Origin: Actinomycetospora lemnae
Lineage (GTDB): Bacteria > Actinomycetota > Actinomycetes > Mycobacteriales > Pseudonocardiaceae
Assembly: GCF_028737315.1 (NCBI RefSeq)
Contig: NZ_JAQZAO010000010.1
Span: forward strand, 179,026-243,025
Reading direction: 5' to 3'
Length of the DNA: 64,000 nt
Shown here: piece after piece, positions 8,048 to 17,063 of the stretch
Layout: each line of letters starts with the position of its first letter
Numbering within the stretch: position 1 is the stretch's first letter
The notes under the pieces: generated by a model
Seen by the model: only the letters and a program-made list of their open reading frames with translations
The model's database searches: none
What the model was told of the DNA's origin: nothing
Position numbers and translations under genes: made by a program

Positions 8048-9595
8048 ATGTCCGCCGAGGTGCTGGTCGTCGGCGCCGGGCCCACGGGTCTGGCGCTGGC
8101 CCTGCACGCTCGTGCGCACGGCGCCCGCGTGCGCATCGTCGACCCTCGCACCGGCCCCCGGCCGTCACGAGCCCTGGTCGTGCACCCCCGCACCCTCGAG
8201 CAGCTCCGTCCGCTCGGGGTGATCGACGCCCTGAGCGAGCGGGCCCTCGACGACCCGCAGGCGCTCGTGCACCTCGGTGCCCGCACGGTCCGCGTCCGGC
8301 TCGACGACCTGGGGATCGCGGGCCGGCCGCTCGGCCACCCGTGGATGATCCGCCAGCAGGACGTCGAGGACGTACTGGCCCGCACGCTGGAGCAGCGCGG
8401 CGTCCCCGTCGAACGGGGCCCTGCGCTCGAGGATCTCGCGGCGGGTCCGGACGTGGTCCGGGCGCGGCTGCGGGGGCCGGGCGGCGAGGAACGCGTCGAC
8501 GCCCGGTGGGTGGCGGGGTGCGACGGCGTGGCGAGCACCGTGCGCACGCTGGCCGGCATCCCCGTGGCGGTCCGGCCATACCGCCAGGAGGTCCTCCTCG
8601 CCGACGTCGATCTCTCTCCCGAGCCGGGCGCCGACCTCGAGCCCGGCGTCGCCCATGTCGCCGCCGCACGCAGCGGACTGGTGTTCGTCTTCGCGCTCGG
8701 GGAACGCGCGCCGTGGCGGGTCCTCGCCACCCGTGGCCCGACCCGCGCCGGCGGGCAGGGGCCGCCGGGCCGCGACGAGCTCCAGCAGCTGCTCGACGCC
8801 GGCGGGCTCCGTGTCCGCGTCGGCCGGGTCGCCTGGTCCGACCGGCTCCGGCTGGCCCGCCGGCTCGCCCGGACCTACCGGCAGGGACCGGTGTTCCTCG
8901 CCGGGGACGCCGCGCACAGCCACTCCCCCGCCGCCGCACAGGGGATGAACCTCGGCCTCCAGGACGCCGCAGCCCTCGGCTGGCGGCTCGCGCACGCGGA
9001 CTCGGCGCGGAAGCCCGATCTCCTCCTCGACTCCTACGGGGACGAGCGCCGGCCCGTCGCGTGTGCGTCGATCGCGCTCACCGACCTCGTGTTCTGGGCC
9101 GAGTCGTCACCCACCGCCGTCGCGGGTCTCCTCCGCGGCGTCGTCGCGCCGCTCGCCGCCCCGCTCGCGCCGGCCCTCCTGCGCCGCCCGACGCTCACCG
9201 CTCCGGCGGTCCGCCTGCTCGCCGGTCTGTGGGTGCACCACCGGCAGAGCCCGTTGTCGTGCGACGACCACTCCGGCCGCGGCGCCCTCCGTCCCGGCGA
9301 CCGGTTGCCGGATGCCGCGGTCATGGCGGACCACGGCCCGAGCCGGCTGCACGACCTGACCGCCACGCCCGGGGTCCACGTCCTGCTCGCCCGGGACGCC
9401 CGTGACGTCCCGCTCCCGACCGTCGGGCCGGGGGTGCACGTGCACCGGTTGCGGGACCGTCCGGGGACGACGGTGCTCGCGGTCCGCCCCGACGGCTACC
9501 TCGGCTACCGCGGCACGGATCCCGCCCGCCTGCGCGCCTGGCTGGGCGACATCGGGGCGCTCGACCGGGATCGGGCGGCGACGTCGATCAGCTGA
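8048..9595 (+). CDS. FAD-dependent aromatic-ring monooxygenase (PheA/TfdB type)
   Basis: A 515-residue class A flavoprotein monooxygenase. All three signatures are present: the GxGxxG FAD motif VVGAGPTGLALALHAR at the N terminus, a DG motif (AGCDGVASTVR, about 157-167), and the GD motif FLAGDAAHSHSPAAAQGMN near residue 285. The C-terminal part (about 400-510) has the thioredoxin-like fold common in phenol hydroxylase relatives. It would use NAD(P)H and oxygen to hydroxylate an aromatic or polyketide substrate that cannot be deduced here. It is coupled to the upstream 192-residue protein and converges with nmtR. Confidence 0.88.
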   Translation: MSAEVLVVGAGPTGLALALHARAHGARVRIVDPRTGPRPSRALVVHPRTLEQLRPLGVIDALSERALDDPQALVHLGARTVRVRLDDLGIAGRPLGHPWMIRQQDVEDVLARTLEQRGVPVERGPALEDLAAGPDVVRARLRGPGGEERVDARWVAGCDGVASTVRTLAGIPVAVRPYRQEVLLADVDLSPEPGADLEPGVAHVAAARSGLVFVFALGERAPWRVLATRGPTRAGGQGPPGRDELQQLLDAGGLRVRVGRVAWSDRLRLARRLARTYRQGPVFLAGDAAHSHSPAAAQGMNLGLQDAAALGWRLAHADSARKPDLLLDSYGDERRPVACASIALTDLVFWAESSPTAVAGLLRGVVAPLAAPLAPALLRRPTLTAPAVRLLAGLWVHHRQSPLSCDDHSGRGALRPGDRLPDAAVMADHGPSRLHDLTATPGVHVLLARDARDVPLPTVGPGVHVHRLRDRPGTTVLAVRPDGYLGYRGTDPARLRAWLGDIGALDRDRAATSIS

Positions 9596-9686
9596 TGCGC
9601 TCCCGGCGGGTGACGCTCCTACGAGCGGTCACCGGCGCCGTGGAGTCCCCCGGAGCGGCCACGGGGCGGCGGCGGTCGTCGACCTG

Positions 9687-10031
9687 TCAGGACGCGGGAT
9701 CGGCGGCGCGGAGACGGAGGTGCTCGACGTGGTAGCGGGCCTCGTCGAGGAGCTGGGCGACGTGGTCGTCGTAGAGCCGGTAGCGCATCGACCGGCCGCT
9801 GCGGGTGGCGACGACGAGCCCGAGCTGGCGCAGGATGCGCAGCTGGTGGGACACCGCAGACTGCTCCATCTCGACCGCGGTGGCGATCTCGCCGGCGGCG
9901 CAGGGGCCGGCGACCAGGTGCAGCAGGATGCGCAGGCGGCTGGGCGTGCTCAGGGCGCGGAGGGTCTCGGCGACGCGCGCGACCTCGGCCTCGGTGGCGG
10001 GACGCGCGTCGGAGGAGACCCCGTGACCCAT
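9687..10031 (-). CDS. nmtR: NmtR-type ArsR/SmtB nickel-cobalt sensor
   Basis: A 114-residue winged-helix repressor. It begins MGHG, the N-terminal Gly-His that coordinates nickel in Mycobacterium tuberculosis NmtR. Its alpha-5 helix carries D88, H90, H101 and H104 in the exact D-x-H-x10-H-x2-H spacing of the SmtB/CzrA/NmtR metal site. The recognition helix reads MEQSAVSHQLRILRQLGLV. The ATG at 10031 gives a 114-residue product of family length; the frame is open further upstream but that extension would run through the operator. It is divergent from the P-type ATPase and should repress it until nickel or cobalt binds. Assignment to NmtR over CzrA rests on the N-terminal GH and overall similarity. 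Confidence 0.92.
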   Translation of the reverse strand: MGHGVSSDARPATEAEVARVAETLRALSTPSRLRILLHLVAGPCAAGEIATAVEMEQSAVSHQLRILRQLGLVVATRSGRSMRYRLYDDHVAQLLDEARYHVEHLRLRAADPAS

Positions 10032-10079
10032 GGCGGGAGCGTACCGAGGCGCGACCTCACCACCTGTTGAGCTGTGGGA

Positions 10080-10107
10080 GCATGAACGTCTGAGCGATCG
10101 TTCATGC
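10080..10107. promoter_or_regulatory. NmtR operator between nmtR and the metal ATPase
   Basis: GCATGAACG (10080-10088) and CGTTCATGC (10099-10107) form a perfect 9-bp dyad around a 10-base spacer. ArsR/SmtB-family operators have this TGAAC-N-GTTCA form. The right arm touches the ATG of the ATPase gene at 10108, so bound repressor would block its transcription directly, and the message would have almost no 5' leader. Confidence 0.8.
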
Positions 10108-12084
10108 ATGCTCCCCCCGGAGACGATCGACGAGACCGCACCGGCGTCCGCCCGCGGCCGCACCGTCCCCCGACCGCCCGGCCCGCTGCGCACCCTGGCC
10201 GGCCTGCCCGAGGCGCGGTGGGCGGGGACCTCCGTGCTGCTGTTCGCGCTGGCCGTGCCGGCGCAGCTGCTCGGGGCGCCGAGCTGGGTGTGGGGCCCGC
10301 TCTACGCCGGCTGCTACGTCACCGGCGGGTGGGGGCCGGCGTGGTCCGGCCTGCAGGCCCTGCGCGAGCGCACGCTCGACGTCGACCTCCTGATGATCGT
10401 GGCCGCGCTCGGGGCGGCGGCGATCGGGCAGGTGCTCGACGGCGGCCTGCTCGTCGTCATCTTCGCGACCTCGGGGGCGCTCGAGGCGTGGGCCACCGCG
10501 CGCACCGAGTCGTCGGTGCGGGGCCTGCTCGAGCTCGCCCCCGACCGCGCCACCCGGCTCGACCCCGTCACCGGCGACGAGGAGCGCGTCGCCGCGGACG
10601 AGCTCGCCGTCGACGACCTCGTGCTCGTGCGGCCGGGCGAGATGGTCGGCGCCGACGCGGTGGTGCTCGACGGGACCAGCGAGGTCGACCAGGCCACGAT
10701 CACCGGCGAGCCGCTCCCGGCGGCCAAGGCACCCGGCGACGAGGTGTTCGCCGGCACCCTCAACGGCACCGGCGCGCTGCGGGTGCGCGTGGCCCGCGGG
10801 GCCGGGGACTCGGTCGTCGCCCGCATCGCCGAGCTCGTCGAGCAGGCGTCGGCCACCAAGGCCCGCACCCAGCGGTGGATCGAGCAGATCGAGCAGCGGT
10901 ACTCGCTCGGCGTCGTGGTGGCCACCCTGCTGGTCTTCGGCGTCCCGGTGCTGCTCGGCGAGCCCCTCGCCGACGCCCTCCTGCGCGCCATGACCTTCAT
11001 GATCGTCGCCTCGCCGTGTGCCGTGGTCCTGTCCACGATGCCGCCGCTGCTCGCCGCGATCGCCACCGCCGGCCGCCACGGCGTGCTGGTCAAGTCCGCC
11101 GAGGTCATGGAGCAGCTCGGCACGATCACCGCCGTCGCCCTCGACAAGACCGGCACCCTCACCCGCGGACGGCCCGTCCTCACCGCCGTCCACGCCGTTG
11201 CCGGGTCCTGGGACGCCGACACGGCCCTCGCCACGGCCGCGGCCGCCGAGCACCCCAGCGAGCACCCGCTGGCCCGCGCGGTCGTCGCCGCCGCCCGGGA
11301 CCGCCGGCTCCCCCTCCCCCCGGCGAGCGGCTTCACCGCTCGCCCCGGGCACGGGGTGTCCGCGACCGTCGCGCGCCGGACGATCGAGGTCGGCCGCCCC
11401 GGCGAGGACGCGCCCGGGCAGGTCCGGGAGATCGAGGACTCCGGCGGCACGGCCGTCGTCGTGCACGCCGACGGCGCCCCGGTCGCCGTGCTCGCCGTGC
11501 ACGACGCGCTGCGCCCCGCCGCCGCGGACAGCGTGGCCGCCCTCGCCGCCCGCACCGCCACGCCTCCGACGCTGCTCACCGGCGACAACCCGCGCGCAGC
11601 ACAGCGCACCGCGGACGCGGTGGGCATCACCGACGTCCACGCCGGGCTGCTGCCCGCCGACAAGGTCGACGCGGTGGAGCGCCGCCGCGCCGACGGCGAC
11701 CGCCTGCTCGTCGTCGGCGACGGCGTCAACGATGCGCCCGCGCTGGCCGCCGCCGACGTCGGCGCGGCCATGGGCCGGGCCGGAGCCGACCTCACCCTCA
11801 CCGCCGCCGACGTCGTCGTGGTCCGCGACGACCTGACGACCCTGCCCGCCCTGCTCGACCTCGCCCGCCGCACCCGCCGCGTCGTGATCGCGAACCTCGT
11901 CATCGCCGCGTCGATCATCGGCGTGCTCGTCGTCTGGGACCTCGTCGGGCACCTGCCCCTGCCCCTCGGCGTCGCCGGCCACGAGGGCTCGACGATCCTC
12001 GTCGCCCTCAACGGCCTGCGCCTGCTCCGGTCCTCGGCCTGGACGCGACCGCCGGCACCGACCCGGCGGTGCGTGGCGACGTGA
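10108..12084 (+). CDS. ctpJ: P1B-4 type heavy-metal P-type ATPase (Co/Ni/Fe exporter)
   Basis: A 658-residue transport ATPase in the plasma membrane. It shows the actuator loop ITGEPLP, the transport motif S302-P303-C304, the phosphorylation motif DKTGTLT starting at D346, the hinge GDGVNDAP, and H625-E-G-S-T in the last helix. The SPC plus HEG(G/S)T combination defines the P1B-4 subgroup (CoaT, CtpD, CtpJ), and the protein lacks the N-terminal CxxC metal domain seen in copper pumps. The ATG at 10108 is used because upstream codons lie in the operator. The neighbouring NmtR matches the M. tuberculosis nmtR-ctpJ pair, so cobalt or nickel efflux is the likely role; iron is a known alternative for P1B-4 pumps. 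Confidence 0.9.
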   Translation: MLPPETIDETAPASARGRTVPRPPGPLRTLAGLPEARWAGTSVLLFALAVPAQLLGAPSWVWGPLYAGCYVTGGWGPAWSGLQALRERTLDVDLLMIVAALGAAAIGQVLDGGLLVVIFATSGALEAWATARTESSVRGLLELAPDRATRLDPVTGDEERVAADELAVDDLVLVRPGEMVGADAVVLDGTSEVDQATITGEPLPAAKAPGDEVFAGTLNGTGALRVRVARGAGDSVVARIAELVEQASATKARTQRWIEQIEQRYSLGVVVATLLVFGVPVLLGEPLADALLRAMTFMIVASPCAVVLSTMPPLLAAIATAGRHGVLVKSAEVMEQLGTITAVALDKTGTLTRGRPVLTAVHAVAGSWDADTALATAAAAEHPSEHPLARAVVAAARDRRLPLPPASGFTARPGHGVSATVARRTIEVGRPGEDAPGQVREIEDSGGTAVVVHADGAPVAVLAVHDALRPAAADSVAALAARTATPPTLLTGDNPRAAQRTADAVGITDVHAGLLPADKVDAVERRRADGDRLLVVGDGVNDAPALAAADVGAAMGRAGADLTLTAADVVVVRDDLTTLPALLDLARRTRRVVIANLVIAASIIGVLVVWDLVGHLPLPLGVAGHEGSTILVALNGLRLLRSSAWTRPPAPTRRCVAT

Positions 12085-12156
12085 CGGGTGTCAGCCCGCG
12101 CGACCGACGACGAGCAGGGCGGGGGCACGGCGTCGCACGGAGCGGAGGAGAGAGCC

Positions 12157-12187
12157 CGCCCCGGTCCCCGATCGCGGGACCGGGGCG
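12157..12187 (+). terminator. Strong hairpin downstream of the metal ATPase gene
   Basis: CGCCCCGGTCCC (12157-12168) pairs perfectly with GGGACCGGGGCG (12176-12187) across a 7-base loop. This 12-bp GC-rich stem begins about 70 bases after the ctpJ stop and probably ends its transcript; only AGTTCCCTT follows in place of a T-run. Confidence 0.65.
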
Positions 12188-12464
12188 AGTTCCCTTGACC
12201 ACCGGGTGCGTTCCGAGCACAGTCAGCGATGCCCTTCCTCGAGGGGTGCGTGCGGTCCACCCCAGCGGCCGCCGAACTCAGTGCGGAGCGCGCCGTCTCT
12301 GTCCGGACGACACGCTGACAGCTTCGTTTCTCACCTGCGCCCCCGACCGCCCAGCCACGGCGGGGCACGCGAGCAGCGCACGTGGTCTCGCTCCTGCCGC
12401 GACGACACGACCTCGCTCGTGCTGTCTCCGTGCCCTGGACCCTCGGCGGGAGCCCACACCGGTC
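12188..12464 (+). other. Intergenic region upstream of the GAF-ANTAR gene
   Basis: Together with the hairpin to its left this makes about 380 bases without a gene. TTGACC (12195-12200) with CACAGT (12218-12223) at 17-base spacing is a weak promoter candidate for the downstream regulator. No convincing coding sequence is seen; the long frames through it have poor codon periodicity. Confidence 0.35.
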
Positions 12465-13223
12465 GTGACGACGAACGAGGAGCTGGTGGTGTCGCTGCGC
12501 AACGCCGCCCGCGGCCTCACCAGCAAGCACAGCCTCCGCGATCTCCAGCAGACCCTCGCCCACATCGTGGCCGCCGCCGTCCAGACCGTGCCCCAGGTCG
12601 ACGCCGGCGGTGTCTCGCTCACCGAGGGCGGGGTGGTCACCTCGCGGCACCCCACCAACGACACCGTGACCGAGCTGGATCAGCTGCAGAGCACCCTCCG
12701 GCAGGGACCCTGCATCACCGCGCTCGAGGATCCGCCCGAGGACGGCATCGTCGTCGCCATGGACCTGGCCGGCGACGACGGGCAGCGCTGGCCCGACTTC
12801 GCCCCGGCAGCCGTCGAGGCCGGCTACCGGTCGCTGATGTCCACCCAGCTCTCCACCGACGGCGGGGTGCGCGCGGCGCTCAACCTCTACGCGAGCGGGC
12901 CACACGTGTTCGACGCCGACGCACGCCTGACCGCCGGACTGTTCGGCGTGCAGGCCGCGATGCTGCTCTACGGCAGCGAGCAAGCAGTCCATCTCCAACG
13001 CGCGGTCGACACCCGCGACGTCATCGGCCAGGCCAAGGGCATCCTCATGGAACGCTTCGCCCTCACCTCGGACGGCGCCTTCCACACCCTGGTGACGTCG
13101 TCCCAGGAGACCAACATCAAGCTCGTCGACGTCGCCCGCTGGCTCCACCAGCAAGCCGAGCAGCGCGGTCGAGCCGGCCACGCTGTTCGATCCGCCCCGA
13201 GGGAGCACGTCGCCGACCTGTGA
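12465..13223 (+). CDS. GAF-ANTAR domain regulator (putative RNA-binding antiterminator)
   Basis: A 252-residue protein with a GAF sensory domain (about 20-165) and a C-terminal ANTAR domain (about 183-237). The ANTAR signature is DVIGQAKGILMERF followed by an amphipathic helix ending VARWLHQQ. ANTAR proteins bind tandem RNA hairpins and block transcription termination. The GAF ligand is unknown. GTG 12465 is used; GTG 12489, six bases after GAGGAG, is a shorter and better-primed alternative that would still keep the GAF domain. A second protein of the same kind is at 45397. Confidence 0.85.
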   Translation: MTTNEELVVSLRNAARGLTSKHSLRDLQQTLAHIVAAAVQTVPQVDAGGVSLTEGGVVTSRHPTNDTVTELDQLQSTLRQGPCITALEDPPEDGIVVAMDLAGDDGQRWPDFAPAAVEAGYRSLMSTQLSTDGGVRAALNLYASGPHVFDADARLTAGLFGVQAAMLLYGSEQAVHLQRAVDTRDVIGQAKGILMERFALTSDGAFHTLVTSSQETNIKLVDVARWLHQQAEQRGRAGHAVRSAPREHVADL

Positions 13224-13275
13224 GGGTCCAGCCGAGCCTTCTCCTGTCCCCTGGCACCGCGAACGGAGGAAGCCT

Positions 13276-13686
13276 GTGCTTCCGCCCCTGCGCAAGCTCA
13301 TCCTCGTGGGCCGTCTGGACGCGCACGAGATGGCGAGCCTGGGGGCCTACTGCCAGCGGCTCTACGCCGCAGGCGTGACCGAGCTCCGCCTCGACATCAG
13401 CGCCGTGACCAACTGCCGACGCGCCGGTCTCGACGGCCTCGTCGACCTCGCGGGCGGGAGCGCCAAGGTCGCGATCTCGATCGACGGAGCGTACTGGGGC
13501 CAGTTCATCGACCTGCTCAGGAGCACGCCGACCGATGAGCTCAGGTCGGTCTGCGAGTCCGTCTCGACGCTGGTGCCCGAACCACGCAGTGCATCGGGCA
13601 GCGAGCCGTCAGCCCCTGCTCCCGAGGGGACCGACGCGTCGAGCAGTTCGCGGGCCACGCCGCGCACGCCCTGCCCGGAGGTCTGA
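13276..13686 (+). CDS. STAS-domain protein (anti-sigma antagonist-like)
   Basis: A 136-residue protein whose first ~95 residues have the STAS pattern (LILVGRLDAHEMASLGAY, then ELRLDISAVTNCRRAGLDGLVDLAG). The C-terminal 40 residues are Ser/Pro/Ala-rich and probably disordered. The serine phosphorylated in SpoIIAA-type antagonists is not obvious: the key position reads CRRAG. GTG 13276 has GGAGGA five bases upstream. It follows the GAF-ANTAR gene by 52 bases and converges on nhaA. Confidence 0.75.
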   Translation: MLPPLRKLILVGRLDAHEMASLGAYCQRLYAAGVTELRLDISAVTNCRRAGLDGLVDLAGGSAKVAISIDGAYWGQFIDLLRSTPTDELRSVCESVSTLVPEPRSASGSEPSAPAPEGTDASSSSRATPRTPCPEV

Positions 13687-13710
13687 TCGTCACGGGTCCA
13701 CGAGGAGTCG

Positions 13711-14916
13711 TCATCGCCCGTGGGCGTCCCGGCGGCCTCCTCGCACGCCCAGGACGAGAGCGCCCACCAGCCCGGCGACGAGGGACCCGGCGAAGATCCC
13801 GATCTTCGCGGTCTCGACGAACGCCGGGTCGGCGTACGCGAGCTCGGCGATGAACAGGGACACGGTGAACCCGATGCCGGCCAGCGCCGCCACACCGACG
13901 GCGTGCCGGGCCCGCACGCCCTCCGGGAGGTGCCCCCACCCCGTGCGCACCATCAGCGCGACGCCCGCCGACACCCCGACGACCTTGCCGACGACCAGCC
14001 CGACCGCGATGCCGAGCGCGACGGGGCTGCTGGCGGCGGCGCGCAGGGTGTCGCCGGCGAGCACGACGCCGGCGTTGGCGATCGCGAACAACGGCACCAC
14101 GAGGAACGCCGAGACCGGAGCCAGGCGGTGCTCCAGGGTGTCGAGCACGTGTCGCCCACCGACCCGACCCGCGGGCGTCAGCAGGGCCAGGGCGACCCCG
14201 GCAATGGTGGCGTGCACCCCGGACTCCAGCGTGCAGAGCCAGACGAGCAGACCCACCGGCACGTAGGGCCAGATCGCCGTGACCCCGAGCCGGCGCATCA
14301 CCAGCACGACGGCGAGGCCCACGACGGCCGCGGCCAGCCACAGCGCCGAGATCGAGTCGCTGTAGAAGATCGCGATCACGCCGATGGCGATGATGTCGTC
14401 GACGATGGCGACCGTCAGCAGCAGCAGCTTCGCCCCGGCCGGTACCCGCGAGCCCAGCAACGCCAGCACACCGACCGCGAAGGCGATGTCGGTCGCCATC
14501 GGGATGCCCCAGCCGGCGGCGCCCTCGCTGCCGCCCGTGAAGGCCAGGAAGAGCAGAGCGGGCACCAGCACCCCACCGACCGCGGCGACGGCCGGCAACG
14601 CCGCCGCCCGCGGATCCCGCAGCTCGCCGCGCACCAGCTCGCGCTTGATCTCGAGCCCGACGACGAAGAAGAAGATGACCATCAGGCCGTCGTTGACCCA
14701 GTGCTGCAGGTCCTCGGTCACCGAGAGCGCCCCGACGCCCAGGGTCAGCTCGTGGCCCCACGAGGACGCGTAGGACGCCTGCCACGGACTGTTGGCCCAC
14801 ACCAGGGCCACCACAGCAGCGAGGACGAGCGCCACCCCGCCGGCGGCGTCGCTGGACAGCAGGCGTCGCACCGGCGAGCGGGGCGCCGTCGCGGTGTCGT
14901 GGTGCGGGCGTGACAC
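13711..14916 (-). CDS. nhaA: Na+/H+ antiporter NhaA
   Basis: A 401-residue membrane antiporter of the usual NhaA length that expels Na+ or Li+ in exchange for protons. It has about twelve hydrophobic segments, the cytoplasmic-side motif FFFVVGLEIKRELVRGEL near residue 70, and the paired aspartates in TVAIVDDIIAIGVIAIFYS that form the ion-binding site. GTG 14916 is chosen because AGGAGA lies just upstream and the next codons match the family N terminus; the open frame beyond it is low-complexity. It stands alone, convergent with the STAS gene. Confidence 0.93.
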   Translation of the reverse strand: MSRPHHDTATAPRSPVRRLLSSDAAGGVALVLAAVVALVWANSPWQASYASSWGHELTLGVGALSVTEDLQHWVNDGLMVIFFFVVGLEIKRELVRGELRDPRAAALPAVAAVGGVLVPALLFLAFTGGSEGAAGWGIPMATDIAFAVGVLALLGSRVPAGAKLLLLTVAIVDDIIAIGVIAIFYSDSISALWLAAAVVGLAVVLVMRRLGVTAIWPYVPVGLLVWLCTLESGVHATIAGVALALLTPAGRVGGRHVLDTLEHRLAPVSAFLVVPLFAIANAGVVLAGDTLRAAASSPVALGIAVGLVVGKVVGVSAGVALMVRTGWGHLPEGVRARHAVGVAALAGIGFTVSLFIAELAYADPAFVETAKIGIFAGSLVAGLVGALVLGVRGGRRDAHGR

Positions 14917-15014
14917 ATCGTCTCCTGACGTGGAGGGCCCGACGTCGGCGCACAGCACGACACGCCGAGCGCCCGTGTGGGCCCGCGAGGGAAGGACGGG
15001 AGGAGGTGGAGTGC

Positions 15015-15338
15015 TCAGAGCGCGCCGCGACGGATCGCCACGGCGACGATCAGCACGGGGACCGCGAGGACGGCGAGGGAGACCAGGCCCCCGGCCCACG
15101 GCTGCGGCAGCACCACGATCGCGACGAGGAAGACCACGCCGACCTGGATCGTGGCGTTGTAGGCGCGCGGCGACAGGTGGTCGGAGAGCCGCGGCCGCGT
15201 GCGCCCCATGCGCAGGCTCAGGGCCGGGTCCTCGGACGTCGCGTGCGCTTCCAGATCGGACAGCGCCCGGCGCTCCCGCTCGGAGAGGGGGCGGGGCTCA
15301 CGGGGCTGGGGGTCGGGCGCGAAGGGCGTGGCGGCCAT
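15015..15338 (-). CDS. DUF3040 membrane protein
   Basis: A 107-residue actinobacterial DUF3040 protein. The N terminus has the family core LSERERRALSDLEAHATSED (about 18-37), followed by two membrane segments (about 62-78 and 83-101). GGAAGG six bases before ATG 15338 supports the start. The function of this family is unknown. It lies 98 bases upstream of nhaA on the same strand and could share its transcript. Confidence 0.85.
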   Translation of the reverse strand: MAATPFAPDPQPREPRPLSERERRALSDLEAHATSEDPALSLRMGRTRPRLSDHLSPRAYNATIQVGVVFLVAIVVLPQPWAGGLVSLAVLAVPVLIVAVAIRRGAL

Positions 15339-15590
15339 GGATGACCTTCCGTCGAGGACAGGACCACGCCGACCAGGCTTCCCGGCACACCGAGCACGAC
15401 GGTATCGGAACGAGCTGAAGGGACGCTGAGAGGACGCTGCTCGGGTCGGGGAGCCGCGGGACCGCCCGTCGGCGTTCCGTCGCGGACCGGAGCACGGGGG
15501 CCCTCGACCACTGGCGTGGTGCGGCCGGCCCGGGAGACTGAGGCGCCGACAGCACGTCGCGCCCCGACCGTGGGGAGGAGGGCCGGATCG

Positions 15591-16988
15591 ATGGATCGCC
15601 TGGGCCCGGTCGACACGGCCTTCTACCACCTCGAGAGTCCCACGACCCCGATGCACGTGGGCTCGGTGTCGGTGATGGAGGGCCCCGCGCCGAGCGGCGA
15701 CGAGCTCGCGGAGCTCCTGATCGCGAAACTTCCCCGTGTGCCCCGCTACCGCCAGCGGGTCCGCACGGTCCCCCTCGGTCTCGGACGCCCGGTGTGGGTC
15801 GACGACCAGGACTTCCGGATCACCGACCACGTCCACCGCGACACCGTGCCCCCACCGGGGGGCGACCAGCAGCTGCGCGAGCTCATCGCCCGGATCGTGG
15901 GGCGCCCCCTCGACATGTCCGCACCGCTCTGGGAGGTGTGGCTGGTCGACGGGCTCGAGGACGAACGGTGGGCGATCGTCGCCAAGGTCCATCACTGCAT
16001 GGTCGACGGGATCGCGGGCACGGATCTGCTGCAGCTGATCTTCGATCGGGAGCCCGACGTCGCCGCCGGAGAGCCACAACCCTGGTCCCCGGAGCCCGAA
16101 CCGTCCACCGCCTCCGTCATCGCCGGGAGCGTCCGTGACGCCATGACCGACGCGCGGCGCCACACCGTCGCGCAGCTGGGCGCGCTGGGCGACATCGGCT
16201 CCCCGGCAGACTGGGTCCGCCGCACCGAGGCCGTGACCGCGGCGGTGGTGGACCTGACCCGGCAGGCCAGCACCCCCACCGCACGGGGGCTGAACGGCAC
16301 GCTCGGCCGACGCCGGCGCTGGGCGTGGACAGGCACCGACCTCGCGACCGTCCGGCGGACGGCCCGTCAGCTCGGCGGCACCGCCAACGACGTGGTCCTC
16401 ACCGCGATCGCCGCCGGGCTCCGTGACCTCCTCGCCGGACGCGACCAGCTCACCGAGGGTCTCGTCGTCCGCACCCTGGTGCCGGTCTCGGTACGCCGCA
16501 GCTCCGAGCGCGGCGAGGTGGGCAACCGCATCACCACCGTCCTGGTCGACCTCCCGGTCGGCGAGACGGATCCGCTCGCCCGGTTCGCGACCGTGCGTCG
16601 TCAGATGGACGACCACAAGCGGCGGGTCCTCGCGGTCGACACCCGCACGGCGCTCTCCGCGGGTGACGTCGTGGCGCCGGCGTTGCTCGCGCTGGGCGCC
16701 CGAGCGAGCGGGTCGGCCCAACCCGTCGCCCAGGCGGTGGCCACCAACGTCCCCGGGCCACCTCGACCGCTCTACGCCCTCGGCCGGCGCATGATCTCTC
16801 TCTACGCCCACGTCCCGATCGCTCAGGGCTGTCTGCTGGCCGTCGGCATGTTCACCTACGCCGGCCGCATGACCTTCGGCATCAACGCCGACCACGACGG
16901 CGTGCCGGACTTCGACGCGCTCGTGATCGGGATCGAACGGGGGCTGGAGGAACTCGTCCTCCGACGCGACGGCCCGCCCGACCGTTGA
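15591..16988 (+). CDS. Wax ester synthase/diacylglycerol acyltransferase (WS/DGAT)
   Basis: A 465-residue bifunctional acyltransferase of the type that makes triacylglycerol or wax esters from acyl-CoA, typically at the membrane face. The catalytic HHxxxDG motif is intact (H134, H135, D139, G140), and the N terminus shows the conserved PLGPVDTAFYHLE-like opening. The second conserved block (ATNVPGPPRPLYALG) is present near residue 385. ATG 15591 follows GGGGAGGAGGG. Length fits the family (about 450-480). It is divergent from the DUF3040 gene. Confidence 0.92.
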   Translation: MDRLGPVDTAFYHLESPTTPMHVGSVSVMEGPAPSGDELAELLIAKLPRVPRYRQRVRTVPLGLGRPVWVDDQDFRITDHVHRDTVPPPGGDQQLRELIARIVGRPLDMSAPLWEVWLVDGLEDERWAIVAKVHHCMVDGIAGTDLLQLIFDREPDVAAGEPQPWSPEPEPSTASVIAGSVRDAMTDARRHTVAQLGALGDIGSPADWVRRTEAVTAAVVDLTRQASTPTARGLNGTLGRRRRWAWTGTDLATVRRTARQLGGTANDVVLTAIAAGLRDLLAGRDQLTEGLVVRTLVPVSVRRSSERGEVGNRITTVLVDLPVGETDPLARFATVRRQMDDHKRRVLAVDTRTALSAGDVVAPALLALGARASGSAQPVAQAVATNVPGPPRPLYALGRRMISLYAHVPIAQGCLLAVGMFTYAGRMTFGINADHDGVPDFDALVIGIERGLEELVLRRDGPPDR

Positions 16989-17063
16989 TCGCACCGATCA
17001 GGAATCCGCCGCCACGTCGTCGATGCCCGTAGCTCCTCGCATCGCTGGAAGGATGGATGACCG

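Noticed and set aside
10104..13223. Single plus-strand frame of more than 1000 codons
   Set aside because: It reads ctpJ out of frame and then enters the GAF-ANTAR gene; only the part from 12465 is real.
10314..13301. Long minus-strand frame opposite ctpJ and the GAF-ANTAR gene
   Set aside because: Antisense shadow with no domain, no ribosome-binding site and poor codon pattern.
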